This document shows positions 45,844 through 54,456 of a stretch of DNA of 64,000 nucleotides, piece by piece (position 1 is the stretch's first letter; every line of letters begins with the position of its first letter). Source of the stretch: Oceanibium sediminis. GTDB lineage: Bacteria > Pseudomonadota > Alphaproteobacteria > Rhodobacterales > Rhodobacteraceae. Made by a program: the position numbers and the translations under genes. The notes beneath the pieces are model-generated. The model had not been told where the DNA came from. It saw only the letters and a program-made list of their open reading frames with translations, and did no database searches. Location: the NCBI RefSeq assembly GCF_003265325.1, contig NZ_QGNX01000002.1:496001-560000 (forward strand), read 5' to 3'.

Positions 45844-46446
45844 ATGGCCCGCGCCCGGACCGAAACAGAAGACCCCGTGGTGATCAAGAAGTACGCCAAC
45901 CGGCGGCTCTACAACACCCAGAAATCAGCCTATGTCACGCTGGAGAACCTGGCCGAAATGGTGCGGGACGGGGTGGATTTCGTGGTCCGCGACGCAAAAT
46001 CGGGCGAGGATATCACCCGCGCCGTGCTGACCCAGATCATCTTCGAGGAGGAAGCCAAGGGCCATACGATGCTGCCCGCCAATTTCCTGCGCCAGTTGAT
46101 CCGGCTCTACGGGGATTCCCTGCAAGGCGTGGTGCCCGGCTACCTCGAAGCGTCGATGGAGACGTTCCTGCGCAACCAGGAAAAGCTGCGCGAAAGCGTG
46201 ACCTCGGCCTTTGGCGTCAATCCCGCCCTGGCGAATTTCGAGGCGCTGACGCGCACGAACATGGAAATCTACGAGAACGCCATGCGCATGTTCCGCCCCT
46301 TCGGCGGCCAGCACCCCGAGGAAGCCCGGGACGCCACCCCCGATGCGAAACCGGCGGGCGGGGCGAAGGATGTAGACCTCGAAGAGCTGAAGAGCCAGCT
46401 GAAGGCGATGCAGGACCAGCTCAACACCCTGTCAAAGGACGGCTGA
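45844..46446 (+). CDS. phaR: Polyhydroxyalkanoate synthesis repressor PhaR
   Basis: A 200-aa DNA- and PHA-binding repressor of phasin and PHA genes. The N-terminal DNA-binding region is VVIKKYANRRLYNTQKSAYVTLENLAEMV, highly diagnostic, followed by LTQIIFEEEAKGHTMLP. The middle is the PHB-accumulation domain, and the C-terminal ELKSQLKAMQDQLNTL is a likely coiled coil. The ATG at 45844 has AAGGAG upstream. It is divergent from the 49-aa ORF and phaC-like gene. Confidence 0.95.
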   Translation: MARARTETEDPVVIKKYANRRLYNTQKSAYVTLENLAEMVRDGVDFVVRDAKSGEDITRAVLTQIIFEEEAKGHTMLPANFLRQLIRLYGDSLQGVVPGYLEASMETFLRNQEKLRESVTSAFGVNPALANFEALTRTNMEIYENAMRMFRPFGGQHPEEARDATPDAKPAGGAKDVDLEELKSQLKAMQDQLNTLSKDG

Positions 46447-46456
46447 GCGCGCCGGC

Positions 46457-47317
46457 TCAACCGATCGCCGTACCGTCCGTGCCGCTGCGCCCGTCCATGT
46501 CCTCTGACGGTCGCCCGAACAGATACCCCTGCATGCAATCGACGCCGAGCCGTACCGCGCAAGCCGCGTCCTCGGGGTTGTCGATGTACTCGATCACCGA
46601 GAGCATCTCGAAATGCCGGGCCAGCCCCAGCATCGCGCGCACCAGCGCCTGCGCATCGGGGTTCGTCGCAAGCTGGTCCCCGTAGCTGCCGTCGATCTTC
46701 ACGATATCGAAACGGTGCTCGCGGAAATGGCTGAAGCCGGTCGCCCCCGCCCCGAAATCGTCCAGCGCCACGCTGACCCCGAGCGAGCGGAGCGAGGCGA
46801 GGAAGCTGGCGCAGCGCGGATGGGCGAGGAAGCCCTCGTCCTCCGTCATCTCGACGATCAGGCGGTAGGGCAGGTCCGGCGTTTCGTTCGCGGCCATGGA
46901 CAAGGTGGAAAGCCACGCCGGATCGTCCAGCGTCATCGGGCAGATGTTGACCGAGATCCGGGTATCGGGCATCGCGCGAAGCTGCGCCAAGGTCTTGGCC
47001 AGCGCCACCCTGTCGATCGCCGAGGCCAGCGGCGTGCCCTGGATCGCCGGCAGGAACTGCCCCGGCGCAAGCAGCCCGCCCGAGGGGCTACGCAAGCGGA
47101 TCAGCGCCTCGTAAAAGGCGATCTGCGGCAGGCAGCGGGCATCGATCACGGGCTGATAGACAACCGTGACGGCCCCAACCTGCAATGCGCGCGCCACCAT
47201 GGCGCGGGACGCCGTCACATCGCGCTGCCCCACGCCTTTCAGCGCCTTGGGCATCGTGATGTCGGCCGTCCCTGCGGCGTCCTTGTAGTGGTCGGTCTGT
47301 TTGTCGTCGCGTGTCAT
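46457..47317 (-). CDS. EAL domain cyclic-di-GMP phosphodiesterase
   Basis: A 286-aa stand-alone EAL protein without sensor or membrane segments. Catalytic motifs are retained: YEALIRL, SVNICP, VEMTEDE, ALDDFGAG, VKIDGSY and the late Glu in SVIEYID, with MQGYLFGRP closing the domain. The loop usually written EGVE is altered, but the Glu is present, so activity is plausible. The ATG at 47317, with GAGG upstream, is preferred to longer openings that cross the tag promoter. It diverges from tag and shares its regulatory gap. Confidence 0.88.
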   Translation of the reverse strand: MTRDDKQTDHYKDAAGTADITMPKALKGVGQRDVTASRAMVARALQVGAVTVVYQPVIDARCLPQIAFYEALIRLRSPSGGLLAPGQFLPAIQGTPLASAIDRVALAKTLAQLRAMPDTRISVNICPMTLDDPAWLSTLSMAANETPDLPYRLIVEMTEDEGFLAHPRCASFLASLRSLGVSVALDDFGAGATGFSHFREHRFDIVKIDGSYGDQLATNPDAQALVRAMLGLARHFEMLSVIEYIDNPEDAACAVRLGVDCMQGYLFGRPSEDMDGRSGTDGTAIG

Positions 47318-47397
47318 TTGCGCCTCGTCTTTCCGGGCTGATCCCTGACGCGAAAGTGGCGTTCCGGCAGTTAATCCACGGTAAATATTGCCCGAAT

Positions 47398-47412
47398 GTT
47401 CTAAAAATGTTC
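47398..47412 (+). promoter_or_regulatory. LexA (SOS) box upstream of tag
   Basis: GTTC-N7-GTTC, an exact match to the alphaproteobacterial LexA direct-repeat consensus, with an AT-only spacer. It lies 28 bp before the tag ATG and 80 bp before the divergent EAL gene. It predicts DNA-damage induction of tag. Confidence 0.8.
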
Positions 47413-47440
47413 CCATCGTCAAGATGTTGAGGGGGATGAC

Positions 47441-48013
47441 ATGAGCGACCGCTGTCCGTGGTGTGGGAATGAAGAAATTTACGTTTCTTACCATGACCTT
47501 GAATGGGGCGTTCCCGAGTTTGACGGCCGTGCCTTGTGGGAAAAACTGATTCTCGACGGGTTCCAGGCGGGGCTGAGCTGGATTACGATCCTGAAGAAGC
47601 GCGACGCCTTTCGCGCGGCCTTTGACGGGTTCGATCCCGAACGGGTCGCACGCTATACCGAGGCGGACGTGAACCGCCTGCTCGCGGATCCCCGAATCGT
47701 GCGCCATGGCGGCAAGATCCGCAGCGCCATCCGCTCGGCCCAGCTTTTCAACGAGATCGAGGCGCGGGAAGATTTTGCCGACTACCTGTGGAAATACGTC
47801 GACGGCGCGCCGATCCAGAACACCTGGGCGCGCATGGCCGACGTGCCGGCTTTCACGCCGCTGTCCACGCGACTCTCGAAGGATCTGAAGAAGGCGGGGT
47901 TCACCTTTTGCGGGCCGACCATCGTCTATGCCTTCATGCAGGCGACGGGGATGGTGAACGACCACCTGACGGGCTGCCCCCGCCACGCCGAGATCCGTGG
48001 CATGGCGCCCTGA
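47441..48013 (+). CDS. tag: DNA-3-methyladenine glycosylase I
   Basis: A 190-aa repair enzyme that removes 3-methyladenine from alkylated DNA. The N-terminal zinc-binding CPWCG and YHDLEWGVPEFDGRALWEKL are characteristic, as is LILDGFQAGLSWITILKKR. The C-terminal zinc ligands appear as TGMVNDHLTGCPRH. Ribosome-binding site GAGGGGG lies about 6 nt before the ATG. It is behind a LexA box. Confidence 0.96.
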   Translation: MSDRCPWCGNEEIYVSYHDLEWGVPEFDGRALWEKLILDGFQAGLSWITILKKRDAFRAAFDGFDPERVARYTEADVNRLLADPRIVRHGGKIRSAIRSAQLFNEIEAREDFADYLWKYVDGAPIQNTWARMADVPAFTPLSTRLSKDLKKAGFTFCGPTIVYAFMQATGMVNDHLTGCPRHAEIRGMAP

Positions 48014-48016
48014 GGG

Positions 48017-48709
48017 TCAGCGCCGGCCCTGCAACTTCCGGCGCAGCCGCGTGAACCCGCCGGGCGCCACGATCGTGGCGAGCGCGAAACCGGTCGCAAA
48101 GCCGCCAATCTCGGCGAACAGGCCATCCCAGCGCCCGTCGATCAGGATGAAGACCACCTGGATCGCGACCAGGATTCCCACCAGGCGGAAGGCGGCGTAT
48201 GGGTTTGCGCCCAACTCCTCCGCCGCGACCCAGAGCGCCCAGGTATAAAGCCCCAGCAAGCCATAGATGGCCGGGTAGGCGCCGAACAGCGGCGCCTCGG
48301 TGGTGCTGGTCAGGCCGAACACCAATGCCCCGACGACCGAGGATGCAAAGAAGACCACCAGGATCGCCCAGGTCCGGAACATCCGCCCCGCGAAATTACC
48401 CAGCGCCAACAGAAGGACGCAGGCAAACAGCGCATGTGTCAGGCTGTAGTGGATGAAGGGATAGGTGACGAAGCGCTTCAGCCCGTCGAAGGGCCAGGTC
48501 TGGCTTTCGAGCATGTAGTCGAAATAACCGGCGAAGAACCCGTAGTCCCTGAGCGCGGTGAGCCGCCAGCCAACCGCCTCGGGGCCGCCGATGAAGCCGC
48601 GGGCCCCGGCCTGGAACACCAGTTCGATGCCGAAGATCACGATCGCCAGCGCGGCGACGACCGGCGGAATCGGGTTGAAGGGCGGGGCGCTGTGGTCGGG
48701 GTCGAACAT
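48017..48709 (-). CDS. Rhomboid-fold membrane protein, probably inactive
   Basis: A 230-aa protein with about six membrane segments and rhomboid family layout (WRLTALRDYG, FVTYPFIHYSLTHALF, GLLGLYTWALW). The catalytic GxSG motif is replaced by FGAYPAIYGLLG, so Ser is Tyr and the following Gly is Pro. The usual HLGG of the second catalytic helix reads AEIGGFATG, replacing His with Glu, and the oxyanion Asn is Ala in THALFACV. It is thus a pseudo-rhomboid. The start is the ATG at 48709. It is convergent with tag (3-bp gap) and divergent from trpS. Confidence 0.85.
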   Translation of the reverse strand: MFDPDHSAPPFNPIPPVVAALAIVIFGIELVFQAGARGFIGGPEAVGWRLTALRDYGFFAGYFDYMLESQTWPFDGLKRFVTYPFIHYSLTHALFACVLLLALGNFAGRMFRTWAILVVFFASSVVGALVFGLTSTTEAPLFGAYPAIYGLLGLYTWALWVAAEELGANPYAAFRLVGILVAIQVVFILIDGRWDGLFAEIGGFATGFALATIVAPGGFTRLRRKLQGRR

Positions 48710-48794
48710 GGGGCCTGTCTGTGCTGCGTGTTGACGCGCCCTTGCCGCGGCGCGATAAGCACCCCGGTTTAACCACAGACCTGACAGGATGACC

Positions 48795-49823
48795 ATGACC
48801 GAGAGCACGCACCAACCGCGCGTCTTTTCCGGCGTCCAGCCCACCGGTGGGCTGACACTGGGTAACTACCTCGGCGCCGTAAAGCGCTTCGTGGAGATGC
48901 AGGACAACGCGTGGCAGACGATCTATTGCATGGTCGACCAGCACTCGATCACCAATGCCTGGGCCGGTCGCGAAGGCACGGCGCGCGCCACGCGGGAAGT
49001 GGCTGCGGCCTTCATCGCCTGTGGCCTGGACCCGGCCCGCTCGATCCTGTTCAACCAGAGCCAGGTGCCTGCGCACAGCCAGCTTGCCTGGGTGTTTTCC
49101 TGCGTGGCGCGGATGGGCTGGATGAACCGCATGACCCAGTTCAAGGACAAGGCGGGCAAGAACGCGGAGAAGGCGTCGCTTGGCCTCTATGCCTATCCCG
49201 CACTGATGGCGGCGGATATCCTTGTCTATCACGCGACCCATGTGCCCGTGGGCGAGGATCAGAAGCAGCACCTTGAACTCGCCCGCGATATCGCAACGAA
49301 GTTCAACCTGGACTTCGAGGCGCCAGATTTCTTCCCCCTGCCCGAGCCGATGATCGAAGGCGTGGCGACACGGGTGATGAGCCTGCGCGACGGCACCAAG
49401 AAGATGTCGAAGTCCGATCCCTCGGACATGAGCCGGATCAACCTGACCGACGACGCGGACACCATCTCGAAGAAGATCCGCAAGGCCAAGACCGACCCCG
49501 AGCCTCTGCCCGAAACCCTGGACGGGCTGGACGACCGGCCCGAGGCGCGCAACCTGGTCAACATCTACGCCGCGCTGGCGGAAACCACGCCGGAGGCGGT
49601 GATCGCGGAATATGCCGGCAGCCAGTTCGGCACGTTCAAGCCCGCGCTGGCGGACCTTGCGGTCGAGAAGATGTCCCACATCTCCACCCGGATGGCGGAA
49701 CTGATGTCCGACCCGGGCGAGATCGACCGCATCCTCGGCAATGGCGCGGACCGCGCGGCCGAGATCGCGGAGCCGATCCTGGACCGCACCTACGACATCA
49801 TCGGCTTCGTGCGGAGCCGATAG
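48795..49823 (+). CDS. trpS: Tryptophan--tRNA ligase
   Basis: A 342-aa class I aminoacyl-tRNA synthetase. The HIGH-like motif is [13 protein letters not shown] and KMSKS is in GTKKMSKSD. Other family blocks are DQHSITNAW and [31 protein letters not shown], here in contiguous order. An ATG at 48789 is also in frame, but its AGG is immediately adjacent, so 48795 is preferred (AGGATGACC spacing). Confidence 0.96.
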   Translation: MTESTHQPRVFSGVQPTGGLTLGNYLGAVKRFVEMQDNAWQTIYCMVDQHSITNAWAGREGTARATREVAAAFIACGLDPARSILFNQSQVPAHSQLAWVFSCVARMGWMNRMTQFKDKAGKNAEKASLGLYAYPALMAADILVYHATHVPVGEDQKQHLELARDIATKFNLDFEAPDFFPLPEPMIEGVATRVMSLRDGTKKMSKSDPSDMSRINLTDDADTISKKIRKAKTDPEPLPETLDGLDDRPEARNLVNIYAALAETTPEAVIAEYAGSQFGTFKPALADLAVEKMSHISTRMAELMSDPGEIDRILGNGADRAAEIAEPILDRTYDIIGFVRSR

Positions 49824-49826
49824 GCC

Positions 49827-50909
49827 ATGGCCGTCCGGGGGGCCATCCTCTGGGCGGCAAGGCTGCTGCGCCTGTCCGCGATCCTGACGCTGGTGGTGGC
49901 CCTTGCGATGCTGGCCCGCACGCCACTGGGCCAAGTCTATGCCGAACGCAGCCTTCCGGAGTTTCAGCGCGCGCTCGACCGGGTGATCGGCACGGAGTTC
50001 GACGGCCCTTGGGCACGGGACACGCTGGCGCGCGCGCTCGACGCGGAGCCGGTGGACTGGGTGCTCATCGACAGCACGATGGAGATCGTCCGCGCCCGCG
50101 CGCTGCCCCTCGATCCCGCGCTTGACGCACGGCTGAGCGCGGCGCGCGCCCGGGACAGGGGCGTGCTCGGCCAATCGAAGAACTGCGCCGCCTGCGCCGC
50201 GGGGTTACCCGGGTGCCGAATGAGCGACGGCCTGGTCTGCGCCCTAGCGGTGGAGGTGACCCCCATCGGCGACGTCCGCGCGCTGTCCGCCGAGACGCGG
50301 GCCTGGATGAACGGGGACCCCGTGGACAAGGTGAACGTCGCCCTCGCCGGGGTGGGGCTCGGGGCGACGCTGGCGATCCTTGTCACGGCGGGCTCCTCGG
50401 CCAGCGTGAAGGGCGGGGTCGCGGTGATCCGCGTGGCGCGCCGGGCGGACGGGCTGACACCGGCGTTACAAGCGCAGCTTGCCCGGATCGGCGGGGAGCT
50501 GGTCGATTTCGACAAGCTCCCGCGGGGACTGCGCGCGGGTTTAGATCCCAACGCCTACCGCGCCGCGCTGAACCCCCGCGCCCTGGGCGAAGGGGCGGCG
50601 CTGCTCGATTACCTCGGGCGGATGCAGAAGGCGGTGCCCAACTCCCACGCGCTGGCGCTTCTGCCGCTGATCGACAACGGCGCGGATGCAAGGCGCATCG
50701 CCAACCTGTCCGAGGCGGGCGGCCTCAGGACCGTGGCCGTCACCAACCGGCTCGGAAAATCCCGTGCCTTGCGGCTGACCGCACGGTTCAGCCGCGCGGG
50801 ACGCACTCTCGTGGGTCTTGCCATCGCGCTGGCGCTGCAGGCGCTGGCGATCCTCGCAAGCCTGGCGCAGGGGGCGTCGGGGCGCATTGTGCGCCGCGCG
50901 GCCCGCTGA
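49827..50909 (+). CDS. Uncharacterised membrane protein with Cys cluster
   Basis: A 360-aa protein I do not recognise. Hydrophobic segments lie at about 10-31, 170-190 and 331-351. The stretch between the first two, probably periplasmic, has four Cys at 120, 123, 130 and 138 (CX2CX6CX7C), arranged like a metal or disulfide site. The part after the second segment (about 192-330) is rich in Ala, Arg and Leu and may face the cytoplasm. It begins 3 bp after trpS and could be co-transcribed. The ATG at 49827 has no strong ribosome-binding site. Confidence 0.8.
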   Translation: MAVRGAILWAARLLRLSAILTLVVALAMLARTPLGQVYAERSLPEFQRALDRVIGTEFDGPWARDTLARALDAEPVDWVLIDSTMEIVRARALPLDPALDARLSAARARDRGVLGQSKNCAACAAGLPGCRMSDGLVCALAVEVTPIGDVRALSAETRAWMNGDPVDKVNVALAGVGLGATLAILVTAGSSASVKGGVAVIRVARRADGLTPALQAQLARIGGELVDFDKLPRGLRAGLDPNAYRAALNPRALGEGAALLDYLGRMQKAVPNSHALALLPLIDNGADARRIANLSEAGGLRTVAVTNRLGKSRALRLTARFSRAGRTLVGLAIALALQALAILASLAQGASGRIVRRAAR

Positions 50910-51010
50910 AAGCGACGAAGAATCGGCGCTTCCTCACGCTTCTGCTTGCGCAGCCTTGGCCCATGTCGCAGGATCGCCCTGACAAGCTGACCTGATTGGA
51001 TTACTGATAC

Positions 51011-51469
51011 ATGCGCAAGTTTCTCGTGGTACTGGATGATACGCCCGAGTGTCTGAACGCGATGCGCTTCGCCGCCATTCGCGCCTCGAAAACCGGTGGC
51101 GGCGTCGAGCTTCTCGGCATCATCGCACCTGAGGAGTTCCAGCACTGGATCGGCGTGGGCGACATCATGCGCCAGGAAGCGCGCGAGAAGATCGAGGCCC
51201 ATTTCGAGGTGTTCAAGGAGCGTATGGAAAAGGTCGAGGGCGTGACCCCGACCCTTGCCATCCGCGAAGGCGAAAAAGCGCGCGAGATCATCGACCATAT
51301 CAAGGCCGACCCGCAGATCGGCATCCTCGTGCTCGGCGCGGGCACCAAGGGCGACGGCCCGGGGCCGCTGGTGACCGAACTCGCCGGTCGCCGCGTCAGC
51401 GAGATGCCGGTGCCGGTCACTGTCGTTCCCGGCTCGATGACCAAGGAAGACATCATCGCCGTCAGTTGA
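51011..51469 (+). CDS. Universal stress protein (UspA family)
   Basis: A 152-aa cytoplasmic protein. The N-terminus FLVVLDDTPECLNAMRFA and the ATP-binding loop GAGTKGDGPGPLVTELAG near residue 114-131 match the Usp fold. A role under starvation or low oxygen is known for relatives only. The 101-bp upstream gap holds no recognisable FNR or PhoB box. The ATG at 51011 has GGATTA in front, a weak ribosome-binding site. Confidence 0.88.
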   Translation: MRKFLVVLDDTPECLNAMRFAAIRASKTGGGVELLGIIAPEEFQHWIGVGDIMRQEAREKIEAHFEVFKERMEKVEGVTPTLAIREGEKAREIIDHIKADPQIGILVLGAGTKGDGPGPLVTELAGRRVSEMPVPVTVVPGSMTKEDIIAVS

Positions 51470-51480
51470 GCGGTGTTTCC

Positions 51481-51550
51481 GGGCGGGCCGCGCCACTTTC
51501 AGCCCGCCCCTGCCAGCGGTGCACATAGCGCCACGTGACGCCCACGTGGC
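51481..51550. terminator. Two hairpins after the Usp gene
   Basis: GGGCGGG (51481-51487) pairs with CCCGCCC (51503-51509), and GCCACGTG (51530-51537) pairs with CACGTGGC (51543-51550). Neither is followed by a T-run, but their position between two same-strand genes suggests transcript separation. Confidence 0.4.
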
Positions 51551-51598
51551 CACGCCGCGACGCTACCCCCGCCCAGTTTAGAAACATTCCAGAATGCT

Positions 51599-51613
51599 TG
51601 ACTTATTTGGTCA
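51599..51613. promoter_or_regulatory. Dyad operator upstream of the NfuA-like gene
   Basis: TGAC-N7-GTCA with an AT-rich spacer (TTATTTG), 35 bp before the start of an iron-sulfur assembly gene. It resembles the dyads reported upstream of iron-regulated genes in Rhodobacterales (Iron-Rhodo-box, linked to IscR), recalled without access to the matrix. The assignment is tentative. Confidence 0.4.
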
Positions 51614-51647
51614 GGAGCCCCAGATTGGGTATGAGCCAGAAGGACCC

Positions 51648-52214
51648 ATGAACATGTTCATACAGACCGAATCGACCCCGAACCCCGCGACGCTGAAGTT
51701 CCTGCCCGGCGAGGCCGTCCTGCCCGCCGGCACCGCGGATTTCCCCAGTGCCGAGGCGGCCACGACCTCCCCGCTGGCGAGCCGCGTGTTTGCCGTCGAA
51801 GGCGTGACCGGCGTTTTCTTCGGGCCTGATTTCGTCACTGTCACCAAGGACGAAACCACCGACTGGGCCCATATCAAGCCCGCCATTCTTGGCGCGATCA
51901 TGGAGCATTACCAGTCCGGCCAGCCGGTGATGGAAGGCGACAGCGGCGCCGTTGGCCATGCGGCCCATGACGGGCCCGATTCCCAGATCGTCAACCAGAT
52001 CAAGGAGTTGCTGGACACCCGCGTGCGCCCTGCCGTGGCGCAGGATGGCGGCGACATCACCTTCCACGGGTTCGAGCGCGGGGTCGTCTACCTGCATATG
52101 CAAGGCGCCTGCGCCGGCTGCCCCTCCTCCACCATGACGCTGAAAATGGGGATCGAGAACCTGCTGCGCCACTATATCCCGGAGGTGACGGAGGTGCGCC
52201 CCGTCGCCGCCTGA
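51648..52214 (+). CDS. NfuA-like iron-sulfur scaffold/carrier (NifU family)
   Basis: A 188-aa two-domain protein that carries Fe-S clusters to target enzymes. The N-terminal Nfu_N domain (FIQTESTPNPATLKFLPG) is followed by the C-terminal NifU-like domain with the cluster-binding CAGC in GACAGCPSSTMTLKMG. Start 51648 (AAGGA five nt upstream) is preferred; 51654 is also possible. A candidate iron-responsive dyad lies upstream. tsaB follows 3 bp later. Confidence 0.93.
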   Translation: MNMFIQTESTPNPATLKFLPGEAVLPAGTADFPSAEAATTSPLASRVFAVEGVTGVFFGPDFVTVTKDETTDWAHIKPAILGAIMEHYQSGQPVMEGDSGAVGHAAHDGPDSQIVNQIKELLDTRVRPAVAQDGGDITFHGFERGVVYLHMQGACAGCPSSTMTLKMGIENLLRHYIPEVTEVRPVAA

Positions 52215-52217
52215 GCC

Positions 52218-52865
52218 ATGCGCCTGATTGCGCTCGATACGGCCACGGCACGTTGTGCGGTGGCCGTTTTCATTGACGACACCGTGGTCGCAGAGATCGA
52301 CGAGCCGATGACGCGGGGCCAGGCCGATGCGCTGCTGCCCCTCGCCGAAAAGGCGCTGGGAACCGCGGGGCTGAGCTGGCGGGACCTCGACCGTATCGCC
52401 GTCGGGGTCGGGCCCGGCAATTTCACCGGCACGCGGATCGCCGTCTCGGCGGTGCGGGGGCTGGCGCTGGCGCTCGACATTCCCGCGCTCGGCGTCACCA
52501 GCTTCGAGGCGCTGGCCGAGGCGGAGGAAGGCCCGACGCTGGTCAGCATCGATGCACGCCAGGGGCGGATCTACCTGCAAGGGTTCGGCGCCGCCGCGCT
52601 GCCGCCGCGCCAAGTCGACCTTGAGACTCCCGGCGCGCTGTCCCTGCCGCCCGAAACGCGGGTGATCGGCCATCGCGCCGCGCAACTGGCCAACACCCTT
52701 GGCCTGACGGCGGGCCCCGAAACCGCGGCGGCCCCGATCGCCGCCTTCGCGCGGGTGGCGGCGCGCATGAGCGCCCCGTTCAGCCCCCCTGCCCCCCTGT
52801 ACCTGCGCGCGGCCGACGCGGCGCTGCCCGCCGATCCGCCACCGGTGATTCTGGATGACTCCTGA
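52218..52865 (+). CDS. tsaB: tRNA threonylcarbamoyladenosine biosynthesis protein TsaB
   Basis: A 215-aa ASKHA-fold protein that works with TsaD and TsaE to modify tRNAs reading ANN codons. Typical motifs are LIALDTATARCAVAV at the N-terminus and GVGPGNFTGTRIAVSAVRGLALAL. The stop overlaps rimI by 11 nt, the standard tsaB-rimI pairing. Confidence 0.95.
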   Translation: MRLIALDTATARCAVAVFIDDTVVAEIDEPMTRGQADALLPLAEKALGTAGLSWRDLDRIAVGVGPGNFTGTRIAVSAVRGLALALDIPALGVTSFEALAEAEEGPTLVSIDARQGRIYLQGFGAAALPPRQVDLETPGALSLPPETRVIGHRAAQLANTLGLTAGPETAAAPIAAFARVAARMSAPFSPPAPLYLRAADAALPADPPPVILDDS

Positions 52866-53274
52866 GGCACTTGCACGGCTGCACGCCCGCGCCTTTCCCG
52901 CCCCCCCGAGACCCTGGAGCGCGCCCGAGTTCGCGCAACTGCTGGCCTCCCCCGGCGTAGCGCTGTTCTGCGATCCCGCGCCCGGCTTCCTGCTGGCGCG
53001 CTGCGCCGGCCCGGAGATCGAGGTGCTGACCCTTTGCGTCGCGCCGGAATCCCGCCGCTCAGGATGCGCGCGAAAACTGCTCAAGCGCCTGGAGGAATGG
53101 GCTTTTTCCCGGAACGCCGAGGATATCCTGCTGGAAGTCTCCGACACCAACGCCCCCGCGCGCGCGCTTTACGCCGCCGCCGGCTTCGCCCCCCGCGGGT
53201 ATCGCAAGGATTACTACACCGCGCAGGGGCGCAGCGCGGTCTCTGCCCATGTGCTGGGCAAATCCCTGCGCTGA
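52855..53274 (+). CDS. rimI: Ribosomal-protein-alanine N-acetyltransferase RimI
   Basis: A 139-aa GNAT acetyltransferase. The CoA-binding loop is VAPESRRSGCARKLLKRL, matching the (R/Q)xxGxG/A pattern, and the family end is AALYAAAGFAPRGYRKDYY in similar form. Known RimI acetylates the N-terminal Ala of S18; the substrate here is inferred. It overlaps tsaB and is probably co-translated. Confidence 0.9.
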   Translation: MTPEALARLHARAFPAPPRPWSAPEFAQLLASPGVALFCDPAPGFLLARCAGPEIEVLTLCVAPESRRSGCARKLLKRLEEWAFSRNAEDILLEVSDTNAPARALYAAAGFAPRGYRKDYYTAQGRSAVSAHVLGKSLR

Positions 53275-53438
53275 GAGCCTGCAGTTGCGTCAACGGTAAA
53301 AACCGATTGACCCCTCATGCACGTCCGACTTTACTTGCCGGCAGTTTCACCGCCGCCCGGAGGACCGCCAAAGGCCCTAACCAGGTCAACCAACGGGGGC
53401 CGGGCGATGAAGCGCACCAACATACGGAGGCTACATTC

Positions 53439-54449
53439 ATGAAATTCGTTACTGCCCTCATGGGCGCTGCTGCCCTTCTGGGATCAACCGTCACGGCAGT
53501 CGCCGACGGCCATGTCGAAATCAAGCCCGCTGTCATCTTCGACCTCGGCGGAAAGTTCGACCGGTCGTTCAACCAAGCCTCCTTCGAAGGTGCCGAGCGC
53601 TTCAAGCAGGAAACCGGCATCGAATACCGTGAGTTCGAGATCCAGTCCGACGCTCAGCGCGAACAGGCTCTGCGCCGTTTCGCGGAACAGGGCAACAACC
53701 CGATCGTGGTCGCCGGTTTCGCCCAGCAGAGCGCGATGGAGGCGGTGGCCGCCGAATTCCCCGACACGCAGTTCCAGATCATCGACGCCTATGTCGATCT
53801 GCCCAACGTCCGCTCGGTCGTCTTCAAGGAGCATGAAGGCTCCTTCCTCGTCGGCGTGCTGGCGGCGATGCAGTCCGAAAGCGGCACCGTGGGTTTCGTG
53901 GGCGGCATGGACATCGGCCTGATCCGCAAGTTCGCCTGCGGCTACGTGCAGGGCGTGAAATCGGTCAATCCCGACGCGACCGTGATCCAGAACATGACCG
54001 GCACCACCGGCGCGGCCTGGAACGACCCCGTGAAGGGCGGCGAACTGGCCACCGGCCAGATCGACCAGGGCGCTGACGTGGTCTACCACGCGGCCGGCGG
54101 CACCGGGCGCGGCGTGCTTCAGGCAGCGGCCGACAACGGCGTGATGGGGATCGGCGTGGACGCCAACCAGAACTACCTGCACCCCGGCTCGGTCCTGACT
54201 TCCATGCTCAAGCGCGTGGACGTGGCCGTTTACGACGCGTTCAAGGCTGCCCAGCAGGGCAAGTTCGAGCCCGGCCTCGAAGTCTGGGGTGTCGCCGAGG
54301 AAGGCGTCGGCTATGCCGTTGACGAGAACAACGAAAGCCTGCTGACCGAGGACATGATCGCCGCCGTGGAAGACGCGAAGGCCAAGATCATCTCGGGCGA
54401 GATCCAGGTGCACGACTACACCACCGACGACAGCTGCCCAGCGTCCTGA
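53439..54449 (+). CDS. BMP family nucleoside-binding lipoprotein/periplasmic protein
   Basis: A 336-aa substrate-binding protein of an ABC importer, PnrA/BMP type. A Sec signal peptide ends near VADGH (no lipobox Cys), so it should be periplasmic. BMP motifs are IFDLGGKFDRSFNQASFEGAERF, GTVGFVGGMDIGLIRKFACGY and ADVVYHAAGGTGRGVLQAA. CGGAGG lies about 8 nt before the ATG. It leads an operon with an ATPase, two permeases and a purine nucleoside phosphorylase, so a nucleoside, probably purine, is the likely ligand. Confidence 0.92.
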   Translation: MKFVTALMGAAALLGSTVTAVADGHVEIKPAVIFDLGGKFDRSFNQASFEGAERFKQETGIEYREFEIQSDAQREQALRRFAEQGNNPIVVAGFAQQSAMEAVAAEFPDTQFQIIDAYVDLPNVRSVVFKEHEGSFLVGVLAAMQSESGTVGFVGGMDIGLIRKFACGYVQGVKSVNPDATVIQNMTGTTGAAWNDPVKGGELATGQIDQGADVVYHAAGGTGRGVLQAAADNGVMGIGVDANQNYLHPGSVLTSMLKRVDVAVYDAFKAAQQGKFEPGLEVWGVAEEGVGYAVDENNESLLTEDMIAAVEDAKAKIISGEIQVHDYTTDDSCPAS

Positions 54450-54456
54450 GGGCCTG

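Noticed and set aside
50910-51010. FNR box in front of the Usp gene
   Set aside because: No TTGAT-N4-ATCAA or close variant is present.
53275-53438. Possible purine riboswitch ahead of the nucleoside importer
   Set aside because: Only a short CGGT/ACCG hairpin is present; the conserved three-way junction and loops are not visible.
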